Origin: Chthonomonas sp. UBA2785
Lineage (GTDB): Bacteria; Armatimonadota; Fimbriimonadia; Fimbriimonadales; Fimbriimonadaceae
Assembly (NCBI GenBank): GCA_002352215.1
Contig: DEIB01000007.1
Coordinates: 1 to 64,000 of the forward strand
Reading direction: 5' to 3'
Length of the DNA stretch: 64,000 nt
In this document: positions 25,239-33,391 of the stretch, in pieces
Layout: each line of letters starts with the position of its first letter
Numbering within the stretch: the first letter of the stretch is position 1
Made by a program: the position numbers and the translations under genes
The notes under the pieces: generated by a model
What the model saw: the letters and a program-made list of their open reading frames with translations, nothing else
The model's database searches: none
Told to the model about the DNA's origin: nothing

Positions 25239-27511
25239 GCCGCCCCTACGAACGTCCGGAGTGGTTTGCCGGTGCCGATGCGGCCCAAAACTGCACCGGG
25301 TACTTCTTCGTCGGTATTGGCGGAGCCGGGATGAGCGGGATTGCCCGGGTGCTCCACCAGCAGGGCTTCCGTGTTTCGGGCAGTGACCGCACCGCCAGCC
25401 TCGTCACTGACCGTCTGGTGGCCGAAGGAATTCCCGTCACCATTGGCCACGCCCACGCCCGCCCTCACGAGGGCGACCTCATCGTTGTCACCGACGCGGT
25501 GGAACTGGAAGAATCGCCGGAAGTGGCATGGGCACGCGAACACGGACGCCCCCTCTGGCGGCGAAGCCAAGCTCTCGCCCACGCCCTGCGTGACTACAAA
25601 GTTATCGCCGTCACCGGCACCCACGGCAAAACCACCACCACCACCATGCTCGGCGAAGCGCTCGCGGCAGCGGGGCAGGATCCGCTGGTGATCGTGGGGG
25701 CGGAGGTTCCGGCCTGGGGTTCTAGTGCCCGCATCGGGCGCGGCGGTTGGGCCGTTGTGGAGGCGTGCGAAGCCTACGCCAGCTTCGAACACCTCGTCCC
25801 CCATATGGTTGTACTCACCAATCTCGAGCACGATCACGTCGATTTCTATCCCACCGAACAGCATCTGCTGGATGCCATTGAGGGGTTCATCAACCGCATC
25901 GAGAATGGCGGGGCGTGCTTCGTCCTCGCCGACGACGACACGGCCCTGAGCGTGGCCGGGCCGAGCGCGGTGGCCGTACTGCCCCAAGAAGCCCCCGCCG
26001 AAGTGGGAGCCCCCGGCGACCACAACCGACGAAACGCGGCCCTCGCCCGTGCCGTGGCCCTCAGCCTGGGCGCCGCTGCCCCCGCGGTGGATGAAGCTCT
26101 GCGCACTTTCTCGGGGGCCGAACGCCGCCTCCAAATCATCCACGATGCCGATTGGACGTTGGTGGACGATTACGCCCACCACCCCACCGAAATCCAGGCC
26201 AGCATTCAGGCGCTGCGGGAGAAATTCCCCGGCCGCCGCCTGCTCGTCGCTTTCCAGCCTCACCTCTATTCGCGCACCGCGCCACTCTTAAACGAATTCG
26301 CCCAGGCCTTAGACGGGGCCGATGTCGTCATCCTCACCGACATCTATCCCGCTCGCGAGGCCCCGATGGCGGGCATCAGCAGCGTCCGCATTGCGGAGCT
26401 GATGCGCAAGGAGTGCCACTACGTGCCCAGCCGATTCCTGGTCGCCCGCGAGGCGGCCCGCCACATGCGCCCCGGCGACGTGGTGGTGATGATGGGCGCC
26501 GGGAACATTGGCGATTGCGTGGCCGATGTGTTGCCTGAGGTCGAACGCCTGCGCGCCAAGCGCACCAAGCGCATCACCGTTCTGGCCGGGGGCGATAGCG
26601 CAGAGAGGGAAGTCAGCCGCCTGAGCGGCCTCAGCGTGTTCCAAGCCCTGCAGCGCCTCGGCTACGACGCCACCCTGATGGACGCCACCGAGCGGCTGAT
26701 GAGCGGCCAGGGATTCCCGGAGTTTGTCGGCCCGAACCGCCCCGACCTCGTGGTCATGGCCGTTCACGGTACCCATGCCGAGGATGGCGCCCTCCAAGGA
26801 CTGCTCGAACTCCTCCACATCCCCTACACGGGCTCGCGCATCCTGGCCTCGGCCACCGGAATGGATAAGGACGCCACCAAGCGGGTGCTGGCCGCCCACG
26901 GCCTCGATGTGCCGAAGGGTGTGCTGCTAAAGGAAGGGGAAGGCGTGCCTGAGTTGCGCGGCTTGGAAGGCGACTCCTTCGTCGTCAAGCCCAACCGCCA
27001 AGGTTCCACGGTCGGCCTTGTCTTCGTGGAGCGCCGCGCCGACCTGCCGGCGGCGCTGGAGAAGGCCTTCCACTACGACACCGAAGTGCTGGTGGAAGAG
27101 TGGGTGCGCGGCACTGAAGTGAGCGTGCCCGTGCTGGGCAGTCGCGTATTCCCGGTGGTCGAAATCGTGCCCGATGGGGGTCGCTACGACTTCACGCGCA
27201 AGTACGTGCCCGGGGCTACCGAAGAGATCTGCCCGGCCCGCCTGGACCCCGCCCTCACCCGCCGCATTCAGCTCATGGCGCGGGACGCGCATTTCGCCCT
27301 CGGGGCGCGCGGCCTCACCCGCACCGACATGATCGTCACCGAAGATCGGGTGGTCGTCCTCGAGATCAACACCCTCCCCGGCATGACCCCCACCAGCCTC
27401 GCCCCGCGCGCCGCGCAGGCCGACGGCCTCGGTTTCGACGAACTCGTCAATCTCATTGTGGAGGAAGGACTTGCCCCCCGGGCCGAACTCGCGCCGACCG
27501 TCCGCCACTAA
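25235..27511 (+). CDS. murC-ddl: MurC-Ddl fusion: UDP-MurNAc:L-Ala ligase joined to D-Ala:D-Ala ligase
   Basis: One 758-residue chain with two enzymes. Residues 1-440 are MurC: FVGIGGAGMSGIARVLHQQG near 28, the ATP loop TGTHGKTTTTTML near 127, DYAHHPTEI near 311 and MGAGNIGD near 420. From about residue 447 (nt 26573) it is Ddl, an ATP-grasp ligase: VLAGGDSAEREVSRLSG at its start, AVHGTHAEDGALQGLLE, KPNRQGSTVGL, and LEINTLPGMTPTSL near the end. There is no stop or frame change between the halves. MurC/Ddl fusions are known from Chlamydiae; separate genes are usual elsewhere. The fusion supplies both the first residue of the stem peptide and the D-Ala-D-Ala needed by MurF. murB is not in the cluster. 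GTG start overlaps murG; ftsQ begins within the last 41 nt. Confidence 0.94.
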   Translation: MSRPYERPEWFAGADAAQNCTGYFFVGIGGAGMSGIARVLHQQGFRVSGSDRTASLVTDRLVAEGIPVTIGHAHARPHEGDLIVVTDAVELEESPEVAWAREHGRPLWRRSQALAHALRDYKVIAVTGTHGKTTTTTMLGEALAAAGQDPLVIVGAEVPAWGSSARIGRGGWAVVEACEAYASFEHLVPHMVVLTNLEHDHVDFYPTEQHLLDAIEGFINRIENGGACFVLADDDTALSVAGPSAVAVLPQEAPAEVGAPGDHNRRNAALARAVALSLGAAAPAVDEALRTFSGAERRLQIIHDADWTLVDDYAHHPTEIQASIQALREKFPGRRLLVAFQPHLYSRTAPLLNEFAQALDGADVVILTDIYPAREAPMAGISSVRIAELMRKECHYVPSRFLVAREAARHMRPGDVVVMMGAGNIGDCVADVLPEVERLRAKRTKRITVLAGGDSAEREVSRLSGLSVFQALQRLGYDATLMDATERLMSGQGFPEFVGPNRPDLVVMAVHGTHAEDGALQGLLELLHIPYTGSRILASATGMDKDATKRVLAAHGLDVPKGVLLKEGEGVPELRGLEGDSFVVKPNRQGSTVGLVFVERRADLPAALEKAFHYDTEVLVEEWVRGTEVSVPVLGSRVFPVVEIVPDGGRYDFTRKYVPGATEEICPARLDPALTRRIQLMARDAHFALGARGLTRTDMIVTEDRVVVLEINTLPGMTPTSLAPRAAQADGLGFDELVNLIVEEGLAPRAELAPTVRH

Positions 27512-28334
27512 GAAACCGGCGCCCAAGGCCTCGGCCCCCAAGAGCACGGGCACCCGCCCGCGTGCGACCCGCCCTGGCACCAAGACTGCGACCAAGCCCG
27601 CCCCGCGTCCGCGCCGCCCCATCTCTTGGAGCCGCCTCGCGTGGGCGGCCTTGGCGGTCAATCTTGGCGCCGGACTCATGGCCAGCCAGGCCACCAGCCT
27701 GCAGAGCGTTCGGGTCGTGGGCGTACCCGATGGCACCCAAACCAAGCCACTGGAAAAAGCCGTGGAGCCGCTGCAGGGCGTTCCTTTTTTCCGCGCCGAC
27801 AGCGCCGTAAGCGAGGCCCTGGTTCTTCAAATGCCCGAAGTCGAATCCGCCAAGCTCGAACGCACCCTCTTTGGTCGGGGCCTCCTCAAAATCGAATGGG
27901 CCGAACCCGTGGCTAGAATCGAAGGGACTGAGGCCGTCCTGACTCGTTCAGGCCGGATTGTCTACGGACTCGCGGCGCCCGATGGTGTGATGACTCTCAG
28001 CCTCGATTCGGTGCAATCGACGACGGCCCCGGGGTTCATCGGGCCGTACCCCACGCTGGAACTGGCGCGGCTGGTGGATCGAATCGGTGCCGCCATGCCC
28101 GGTGAAGACTGGGCACTCGCCATGGACCGCGCGGGCATTATCTCTATCTCGAAACCCGAAGGTGTTAAACTTATCTTTGGCGCGCCTGACGATTGGGATC
28201 AAAAGTGGAAGACCTGGGAACGATTGATTGCCAGCGAACCCACCCTGCCTGACCAGCGAGTGATTGTCAACGTCACCGCTCCCGATTGGCCGACCAAGCG
28301 CCCCCGACCTGCAGAAACACCAAAGAAGTCATGA
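27471..28334 (+). CDS. ftsQ: division protein FtsQ/DivIB-like
   Basis: About 287 residues. A basic, Pro/Ala/Lys/Arg-rich cytoplasmic tail of about 45 residues, one membrane helix (LAWAALAVNLGAGLMA), then a POTRA-type domain beginning SVRVVGVPDGTQTKPLEKAV and the beta domain. Position between ddl and ftsA is the standard one. The start is a TTG at 27471 preceded by GGAGGAAGGA; a TTG at 27456 is possible but has no ribosome site. The N-terminal 41 nt lie inside the ddl coding region. ATGA overlap with the next gene. Confidence 0.85.
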   Translation: MPPGPNSRRPSATKKPAPKASAPKSTGTRPRATRPGTKTATKPAPRPRRPISWSRLAWAALAVNLGAGLMASQATSLQSVRVVGVPDGTQTKPLEKAVEPLQGVPFFRADSAVSEALVLQMPEVESAKLERTLFGRGLLKIEWAEPVARIEGTEAVLTRSGRIVYGLAAPDGVMTLSLDSVQSTTAPGFIGPYPTLELARLVDRIGAAMPGEDWALAMDRAGIISISKPEGVKLIFGAPDDWDQKWKTWERLIASEPTLPDQRVIVNVTAPDWPTKRPRPAETPKKS

Positions 28335-29089
28335 GCATCCTGAACAACAATTCATCCAAGCCGATTGCCGGTGTCGCCTGGATAAGCGTGTTTAGCGTTC
28401 TGCTCGGTTTGCTGGCGAGCTTGGCGTGGGTTACAAACACCTCCAAGCAAGCACGGCTCCAAGCGCTCTCGCCCGAGGCGCAACGCCGCCTGACGATTGA
28501 AGAACTGGACACCGCCGCCGAAATCGAAAAGCAGCGGGCCGAAGTGCAAAAGCTGCGCGACGAAAATACGCGCCTGCAAAAGCTGGTAGCCAACAACGAC
28601 AGTGCCAGCACCGAACTCAACAAGTCTCTGCAAGATTTGAAGACCTTCGCTGGCCTAACCGAAGTGGAAGGCCCCGGCGTCACGGTGGTGCTCACGGATA
28701 GCAAGCGCCCGCTGGACGAAGTGCTTGATGCCAACGAGAACATCATCCACGACCAGGACGTGCTCTCGGTCATCAATGAACTTTGGAACGCCGGTGCGGA
28801 AGCCATCTCCATCAACGATAAGCGCATTGGCCCGGGCAGCTGGGTTCGTTGCGCCGGGACGCGCATCCTGGTGGATAGCGTGCAAGTGGCGGCTCCGGTC
28901 GTCATTCGGGCGATCGGCGATAGCAAGAATCTCTACAACTCGATGAACATGCCGGGCGGCTACCTGGATCAACTGCGCCAGACCGACCCCGCCATGGTGC
29001 GCATCGAAATGGCCACCAAGCTCAATCTGCCGCCGTTCAGTGGCTCCACCGCCAAAGAAATCCTTGAGGAGCCGAAGAAGGCCAATTGA
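28331..29089 (+). CDS. DUF881 family protein (YlxW/YlxX-like)
   Basis: 252 residues: N-terminal membrane helix (GVAWISVFSVLLGLLASLAW), a coiled coil (EIEKQRAEVQKLRDENTRL) and the DUF881 domain with TEVEGPGVTVVLTDS and ELWNAGAEAISINDKRI. In Bacillus subtilis the related ylxW and ylxX lie between divIB and sbp-ftsA, the same place as here. The exact role in division or DNA-membrane organisation is not settled. ATGA upstream, TTGA downstream. Confidence 0.88.
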   Translation: MSILNNNSSKPIAGVAWISVFSVLLGLLASLAWVTNTSKQARLQALSPEAQRRLTIEELDTAAEIEKQRAEVQKLRDENTRLQKLVANNDSASTELNKSLQDLKTFAGLTEVEGPGVTVVLTDSKRPLDEVLDANENIIHDQDVLSVINELWNAGAEAISINDKRIGPGSWVRCAGTRILVDSVQVAAPVVIRAIGDSKNLYNSMNMPGGYLDQLRQTDPAMVRIEMATKLNLPPFSGSTAKEILEEPKKAN

Positions 29090-29469
29090 TCCTCATTCCT
29101 ATCTTCGCGTTTTTGGTTGGGGCGGCCATTGGTTGGACGCTCTTTCAGGGCACCCCGCTGAGCGGGATCGCCGGGGTGTATCTGGGCATCGGCGTGCTCG
29201 CCGGGCTCGACACCGTGCTGGGGGGCGTGAAGAGCGTTCTGACGGATGAGTTCCGCACCGACGTCTTCGTTACGGGATTCTTGGTCAACGTGCTGGCGGC
29301 AGCGGGCCTGGCCTGGTTTGGCGACCAAATCGGTGTTCAGCTCGCGTTGGCGGCGGTGGTGGTGATGGGATGGAGAATTTTTAACAATCTGGGTCTCATT
29401 CGTCGCCAACTTCTGTCACGATTCTACGAAATGCAACGACGACGTCGAGTGGAGGCAGAAGGTTCGTGA
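29086..29469 (+). CDS. sbp: small basic protein Sbp (DUF1290)
   Basis: 127 residues with three or four membrane helices (LIPIFAFLVGAAIGWTLF, YLGIGVLAGLDTVLGG, VFVTGFLVNVLAAAGLAW, LALAAVVVMGWRIFNNLG) and a short Arg-rich tail. The GLDTVLGG and RIFNNLGLIRR segments are typical of DUF1290 proteins found just upstream of ftsA in Firmicutes and Actinobacteria. Start is a TTG overlapping the previous stop; the GTG of ftsA overlaps its own stop. Function unknown. Confidence 0.88.
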   Translation: MILIPIFAFLVGAAIGWTLFQGTPLSGIAGVYLGIGVLAGLDTVLGGVKSVLTDEFRTDVFVTGFLVNVLAAAGLAWFGDQIGVQLALAAVVVMGWRIFNNLGLIRRQLLSRFYEMQRRRRVEAEGS

Positions 29470-30695
29470 GCCAAACGGTTTGTTGCGTCGATATCGGGTC
29501 CTCCAAGATCCTTGCGGTGGCCTTCAGTCGCCAGGGCTCGGAGCTCAAGGTCTTGGGCTACGGTGCGGGTCCGGCTCGGGGTGTGGAACGTGGCCTCGTC
29601 ACCGACGTGGATCGCCTCGCAGGTGCCCTGGATTACGCCCTGCAGAGGCTCGAACGCGAAACTGGCGAACGCTACCAAGACATCATTCTCAACATTGGCG
29701 GGCGGCATCTCACTTGCTCCTCGTCTCAGGGCTTTGTCAAGCTGCTTCCGCCCGACCAAAAGGTTCGGTCGTCTCACCTCCTCCAAGTGGTGGACCACAG
29801 TCGCCACGTCGGCCTGCCGGCGGGCTACGAGCAGATCATGGCCTCGGTGCGGGAATACCGACTGGATGGACGTCGGCAGGTCACCCGACCGCTCGGCATG
29901 ACCGGGGATCGGCTCGAAGTCCTTACGCTCCTCGTCAACGCGCCCTCGCAGGAGCTTGACCAACTTCAGGCCGCCGTCGAGGCTGCCAATCGCACCATCG
30001 TGGACCTTGTGCCTTCGCCCTTGGCCGCCGTCTTCGGCTTAGCCCCGCGCGAAATGCGAGAAGAGCACGCCCTGGTCCTCGATTTTGGATATTCCACTAC
30101 CTCCATTTCGGTGGTGCGCCACGGCACGGTGGCCTTCGTGGGCGTAGCTCCGGTGGGCTCTCACCATATCACCAAGGATATTGCGGCCTTGTTGCAATGT
30201 TCCGAGGCAGAAGCCGAGCGGCTGAAGACCCAGCAAGCCCACGTGAAATTATCGGATATTGTGGCCGACGAAGCCGTAGAGGTGGTTCAAAACGAAGGTG
30301 AGCCCGCGCGCAAGCTCAAGCGGCGGGTACTCTGCGAAATTGTCGAAAGCCGTGTGCGCGAGACCCTCGCCCATGTCCGCCGTTTGGTGGAATCGGAAGG
30401 ATTCTCGACTCAAGGTGTGCCGGTAGCCCTCCTCACCGGGGGTGGCGCGCTCCTAGGGGGAATGGATGCGGCCGTCGAACAAGAATTAGGCGTTCAGAGA
30501 GCTCGCACAACTTGGCCCAAACTCACCGGCATGCACGCTCGGCACCTCGGGGTGCCCGAAGCGACCGTAGCGGTGGGATTAGCCCGGATTGCCCTCGAAG
30601 AAGGCGTTGAAGAATTGCAACCAGCCCGTGACTCCGCGGGTTGGCGCGAGCGACTGAGAGCCGTGTGGGCGATGCTTCCCACCGGTTCCAAATAA
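29466..30695 (+). CDS. ftsA: cell division protein FtsA
   Basis: Actin-like protein that ties FtsZ to the membrane, 409 residues. CVDIGSSKILAVAF is the first phosphate loop, the 1C subdomain follows, DFGYSTTSISVVRHG near 204 is the second loop and LLTGGGALLGGM near 322 the adenosine loop. The C-terminal amphipathic segment GWRERLRAVWAML is a good membrane-targeting helix. GTG start overlapping sbp. ftsZ begins 24 nt after the stop. Confidence 0.93.
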   Translation: MSQTVCCVDIGSSKILAVAFSRQGSELKVLGYGAGPARGVERGLVTDVDRLAGALDYALQRLERETGERYQDIILNIGGRHLTCSSSQGFVKLLPPDQKVRSSHLLQVVDHSRHVGLPAGYEQIMASVREYRLDGRRQVTRPLGMTGDRLEVLTLLVNAPSQELDQLQAAVEAANRTIVDLVPSPLAAVFGLAPREMREEHALVLDFGYSTTSISVVRHGTVAFVGVAPVGSHHITKDIAALLQCSEAEAERLKTQQAHVKLSDIVADEAVEVVQNEGEPARKLKRRVLCEIVESRVRETLAHVRRLVESEGFSTQGVPVALLTGGGALLGGMDAAVEQELGVQRARTTWPKLTGMHARHLGVPEATVAVGLARIALEEGVEELQPARDSAGWRERLRAVWAMLPTGSK

Positions 30696-30719
30696 GGGAG
30701 TCAGGATCAGGCAAAACAT

Positions 30720-31946
30720 ATGAGTGACGCGGGTGGCGCAATCATCAAAGTGGTTGGGGTCGGCGGTGGCGGCGGCAATGCGGTAGATCGCATGATCGAT
30801 GCCAAGGTGATGGGCGTTGAGTTCATCGCCATGAACACGGACATTCAGGTCCTTGATCGCTCGAAGGCCACCAAAAAGGTGCAACTCGGCGTCAACCTCA
30901 CGCGCGGCCTCGGGGCCGGGGGCGATCCCAGCATCGGCCGCCAAAGCGCCGAAGAGAGCCGTCAAGAAATCCGCAAGGTGCTGGACGGGGCCGATATGGT
31001 CTTCCTTACCGCTGGCATGGGCGGCGGCACCGGAACCGGGGCCTGCGCCGTCGTGGCAGAAATTGCCCGCGAACTCGGTGCCCTTACCGTGTGCATCGTC
31101 ACCAAGCCGTTCCGATTTGAAGGCGCAGCTCGCCAGCGTCTGGCCGAAGAAGGGGTGAGCGCGCTGATGGAGCACGCCGACACGCTCATCACGATCCCGA
31201 ACGAGCGCCTGATTGATGTGGTGGAACGCAAGACCACCCTCACTGAGGCTTACCGCATTGCGGATGACATCCTGCGCCAGGGCGTGCAGGGCATCTCCGA
31301 CATCATCAGCATCACCGGCACTATCAACGTGGACTTTGCCGACGTGCGCCGCGTGATGCAAAACGCTGGTCCGGCCCTCATGGGCATTGGCTACGGCGCC
31401 GGCGAACACCGCGCGCTGCAGGCCGCTCAGAGCGCCACCAGCAGCCGACTGCTGGAAACCGGCATCGAGAATGCCCGCGGCATGCTGGTGAACATCACCG
31501 CCGACGAAGACTTCACGCTGGTGGAACTGGACGAAGCCATGACCTACCTCCGCAGCCTGACGGACGAGGACGAGGCGAGCATCTTCTTTGGCCAAGTCAC
31601 CGACCCGAGCCTGAAGGGCGAAGTTCGCATCACCGTGTTGGCCACCGGATTCTCCTCGGTGCCGCAATCGAGCCGCCCCGCCCGCGAGCGCCACAACCCC
31701 GCCCCGCGCGAGGTCGCCCGCGAAGTGGTGGAAGAAGTGGAAGCCGAGTTGCCGAGTGCGCCGGAACCGGTGCGCGAAACGCGCCCCGAGCCCCGAGTTG
31801 AGAAGCGCGTGGAACCCAGCAAAATCTGGGACGAGTTCCGCCGCGAACAGCAGAAGAACGTGCAACCCGCCGATGACGAGCCGGAAGAAGATCTGGACCT
31901 GCCCGCCTTCCTCCGCGAACGGAAGAAGCGCGAAGGGAAGGACTAA
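30720..31946 (+). CDS. ftsZ: cell division protein FtsZ
   Basis: Tubulin-like GTPase forming the Z ring, 408 residues. GVGGGGGNAVDRMI at the N-terminus, the tubulin signature GMGGGTGTGAC near residue 100, and the T7 region TGTINVDFADVR near 200. After the globular part (to about 315) comes a charged, low-complexity linker and the conserved tail DLDLPAFLRERKKRE that binds FtsA and other partners. It has the widest gap of the cluster upstream (24 nt) and no strong Shine-Dalgarno next to the ATG. A strong terminator follows. Confidence 0.96.
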   Translation: MSDAGGAIIKVVGVGGGGGNAVDRMIDAKVMGVEFIAMNTDIQVLDRSKATKKVQLGVNLTRGLGAGGDPSIGRQSAEESRQEIRKVLDGADMVFLTAGMGGGTGTGACAVVAEIARELGALTVCIVTKPFRFEGAARQRLAEEGVSALMEHADTLITIPNERLIDVVERKTTLTEAYRIADDILRQGVQGISDIISITGTINVDFADVRRVMQNAGPALMGIGYGAGEHRALQAAQSATSSRLLETGIENARGMLVNITADEDFTLVELDEAMTYLRSLTDEDEASIFFGQVTDPSLKGEVRITVLATGFSSVPQSSRPARERHNPAPREVAREVVEEVEAELPSAPEPVRETRPEPRVEKRVEPSKIWDEFRREQQKNVQPADDEPEEDLDLPAFLRERKKREGKD

Positions 31947-31971
31947 CCCTCTACTCGCCACGAGCAAAGCA

Positions 31972-32010
31972 AAACCCCTACGGAGTTCTCTCCACAGGGG
32001 TTTCTCTTTG
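31972..32010 (+). terminator. terminator of the dcw cluster
   Basis: AAACCCCT (31972-31979) pairs with AGGGGTTT (31996-32003). GGAG/CTCC extends the stem inward and TCTCTTT follows. It marks the 3' end of the operon 25 nt after ftsZ. Confidence 0.8.
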
Positions 32011-32027
32011 CGGAATGAGCGAAAGGA

Positions 32028-32447
32028 TTAGCCGAGGCGTTCGGTCAGGCTGCCCAGCAGGTCGTCGTGACCCACATAGAAGTGCTGCGTCAGCCGTCCG
32101 GGCTTCAGCCAGATGAGAGCCGAAGGCACGCCGTGCCACACGAAGCCCGCCACCAGTTGGCCCTCTTCCGGAGTCAAGGGCTCACCGTCTCGCCGGACAA
32201 TATAGAGGTGCAATAAATCCTCCTCACCTTCGAGCTGATAGCGAAACTCACCCACCGTGCCGCCGTAGGGGTTGGGTTCAATCCCCACCGTCACCAGGGC
32301 TTCCTCGCCGGGTTGGCTCAGGCTGGCATCATAGGGGGGCAGAAAAATGGTCTTCCCGGCCCGGACCGCATCCACAATGGCGGCCATCACCTCATTGCGC
32401 TGGGCGAACTCCTCGGGAGTCGGCGAGAGCGGAGAGGGATTCGACAT
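32028..32447 (-). CDS. hypothetical protein (139 aa)
   Basis: Soluble acidic protein of 139 residues without signal peptide or membrane segment. Mixed alpha/beta pattern, with an N-terminal helix (EEFAQRNEVMAAIVDAVRAG) and beta stretches such as DLLHLYIVRRDGEPL. I do not recognise the family; the outline faintly recalls SseB-like domains but no motif proves it. It lies between the dcw terminator and the tRNA, transcribed toward ftsZ. Confidence 0.65.
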   Translation of the reverse strand: MSNPSPLSPTPEEFAQRNEVMAAIVDAVRAGKTIFLPPYDASLSQPGEEALVTVGIEPNPYGGTVGEFRYQLEGEEDLLHLYIVRRDGEPLTPEEGQLVAGFVWHGVPSALIWLKPGRLTQHFYVGHDDLLGSLTERLG

Positions 32448-32478
32448 AGCTCGTCAGGAACGGGTCAAAGGAAAAGGC

Positions 32479-32566
32479 TGGCGGAGCGGGTGGGATTCGA
32501 ACCCACGAAGAGTTGCCCCTTACACGATTTCCAATCGTGCTCCTTCGACCACTCGGACACCACTCC
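32479..32566 (-). tRNA. tRNA-Ser (anticodon GGA)
   Basis: On the minus strand the acceptor arm GGAGTGG pairs with CCGCTCC, the anticodon arm CACGA/TCGTG carries loop TTGGAAA with anticodon GGA, a long variable arm is present and the T arm is GTGGG-TTCGAAT-CCCAC. The discriminator is G and CCA is encoded. It reads UCC/UCU codons. Confidence 0.95.
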
Positions 32567-32577
32567 GCGCAATCTCT

Positions 32578-32583
32578 ATTATG
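32578..32583 (-). promoter_or_regulatory. -10 (CATAAT) of the tRNA-Ser promoter
   Basis: On the minus strand CATAAT within CCATAATAG lies 11 nt before the tRNA 5' end, a fitting distance for a tRNA promoter with a very short 5' extension. The same 9-mer occurs before rpmB. Confidence 0.45.
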
Positions 32584-32618
32584 GCCAACCAGGCCAAAAT
32601 CTGCTCGTAGAATGGGGC

Positions 32619-32807
32619 GTGCGGAACAACCAGCACCTCCTACAGAGGATCTGTCGAACCTGTGGCAGGCCCTTTGCCTGGCGCAAGAAGTGGGCTCGCG
32701 TGTGGGATCAGGTTCAATACTGCAGTCAGCGTTGCCGCAACCATCGGCCCTCGGCCGGCTCGGGTGTCCTGGGTCATGTGGATAAACGGTCTCAAGACCG
32801 ACCATAA
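32619..32807 (+). CDS. DUF2256 family small zinc-ribbon-like protein
   Basis: About 62 residues with the DUF2256 signature CRTCGRPFAWRKKWARVWD then VQYCSQRCR, which holds a CxxC...CxxxC set likely to bind zinc. The start is uncertain: a GTG at 32619 gives VRNNQHLLQRIC and is the only plausible start codon close to the domain. The C-terminal 20 residues are low complexity. It lies divergent from the tRNA and 26 nt before rpmB. Function unknown. Confidence 0.7.
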   Translation: MRNNQHLLQRICRTCGRPFAWRKKWARVWDQVQYCSQRCRNHRPSAGSGVLGHVDKRSQDRP

Positions 32808-32808
32808 T
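32803..32808 (+). promoter_or_regulatory. -10 (CATAAT) of rpmB
   Basis: CATAAT inside CCATAATAG overlaps the stop of the DUF2256 gene and lies 25 nt before the rpmB ATG. The leader carries GGAGG. A perfect CGGTCT-CA-AGACCG dyad sits just upstream, where a repressor could bind. Confidence 0.4.
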
Positions 32809-32833
32809 AGGCGTTCGCAACGGAGGATTTATC

Positions 32834-33103
32834 ATGGCTAAAGTCTGTCAAGTCAGCGGGAAGCGCGCCAACAACGCCAAACACATTCGGCACCGGCACT
32901 CCGGTCAGTGGAAGTTCCGCGCCCCCAAGAAGAATCGCCTTCAACACGCCAACCTGCAAACGGTGACCGTGAAGACCCCGAACGGCAAGGTCCGCCTCAC
33001 GGTGAGCACCTCCGTTCTCAAGAGCCCCGAATTCGCCAGCATCCTCTGCGGTCTGCGCCCGATTCCGAAGTCCTGGCTGAACAAGCCGTCCTACGACGTC
33101 TAA
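32834..33103 (+). CDS. rpmB: 50S ribosomal protein bL28
   Basis: 89 residues, opening MAKVCQVSGKRANNAKH and rich in Lys/Arg, as in L28; KVRLTVSTSVLKS forms the beta-sheet part. The usual length is 60-80, so the C-terminus is slightly long. The zinc pair CxxC of some L28 proteins is absent (CQVSG). GGAGG lies 8 nt before the ATG and a strong terminator follows 21 nt after the stop. Confidence 0.92.
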   Translation: MAKVCQVSGKRANNAKHIRHRHSGQWKFRAPKKNRLQHANLQTVTVKTPNGKVRLTVSTSVLKSPEFASILCGLRPIPKSWLNKPSYDV

Positions 33104-33124
33104 GGCCGCTCCGCGATAGCCATG

Positions 33125-33161
33125 CGCCCGTGCTGACCAATGGTCAGTGCGGGCGTTTTTT
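33125..33161 (+). terminator. intrinsic terminator after rpmB
   Basis: CGCCCG-TG-CTGACC pairs with GGTCAG-TG-CGGGCG around an AAT loop and is followed by TTTTTT. It is a textbook rho-independent terminator. Confidence 0.9.
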
Positions 33162-33326
33162 GTTATGATTGGCCCCCGGATTAGCACGCCTTGTCACCAA
33201 TTTTCACGGGAATCTCTGGCGAATGAACCCTTGGGGCAAAACGGTGCGTCCCTGCTTTTGGAGTAATCGCCTGTCAAGTCGTGCGTTTCTCGCGCTTTTT
33301 CGGTTAGAATGAGGCGCTTGAGACAT

Positions 33327-33344
33327 TCTGGTGTTTTCACCAGA
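33327..33344 (+). repeat. perfect hairpin in the leader of the SBBP protein gene
   Basis: TCTGGTG and CACCAGA around TTTT form a 7-bp stem about 48 nt before the start codon. A TAGAAT box lies at 33305-33310, so the hairpin would be near the 5' end of the mRNA. It has no T-run after it, so a stability or regulatory role is more likely than termination. Confidence 0.35.
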
Positions 33345-33391
33345 GCGTCTTGGCGTCCGGGGATTCCTGGACAAAGGCTGGAGTGGCTTCG

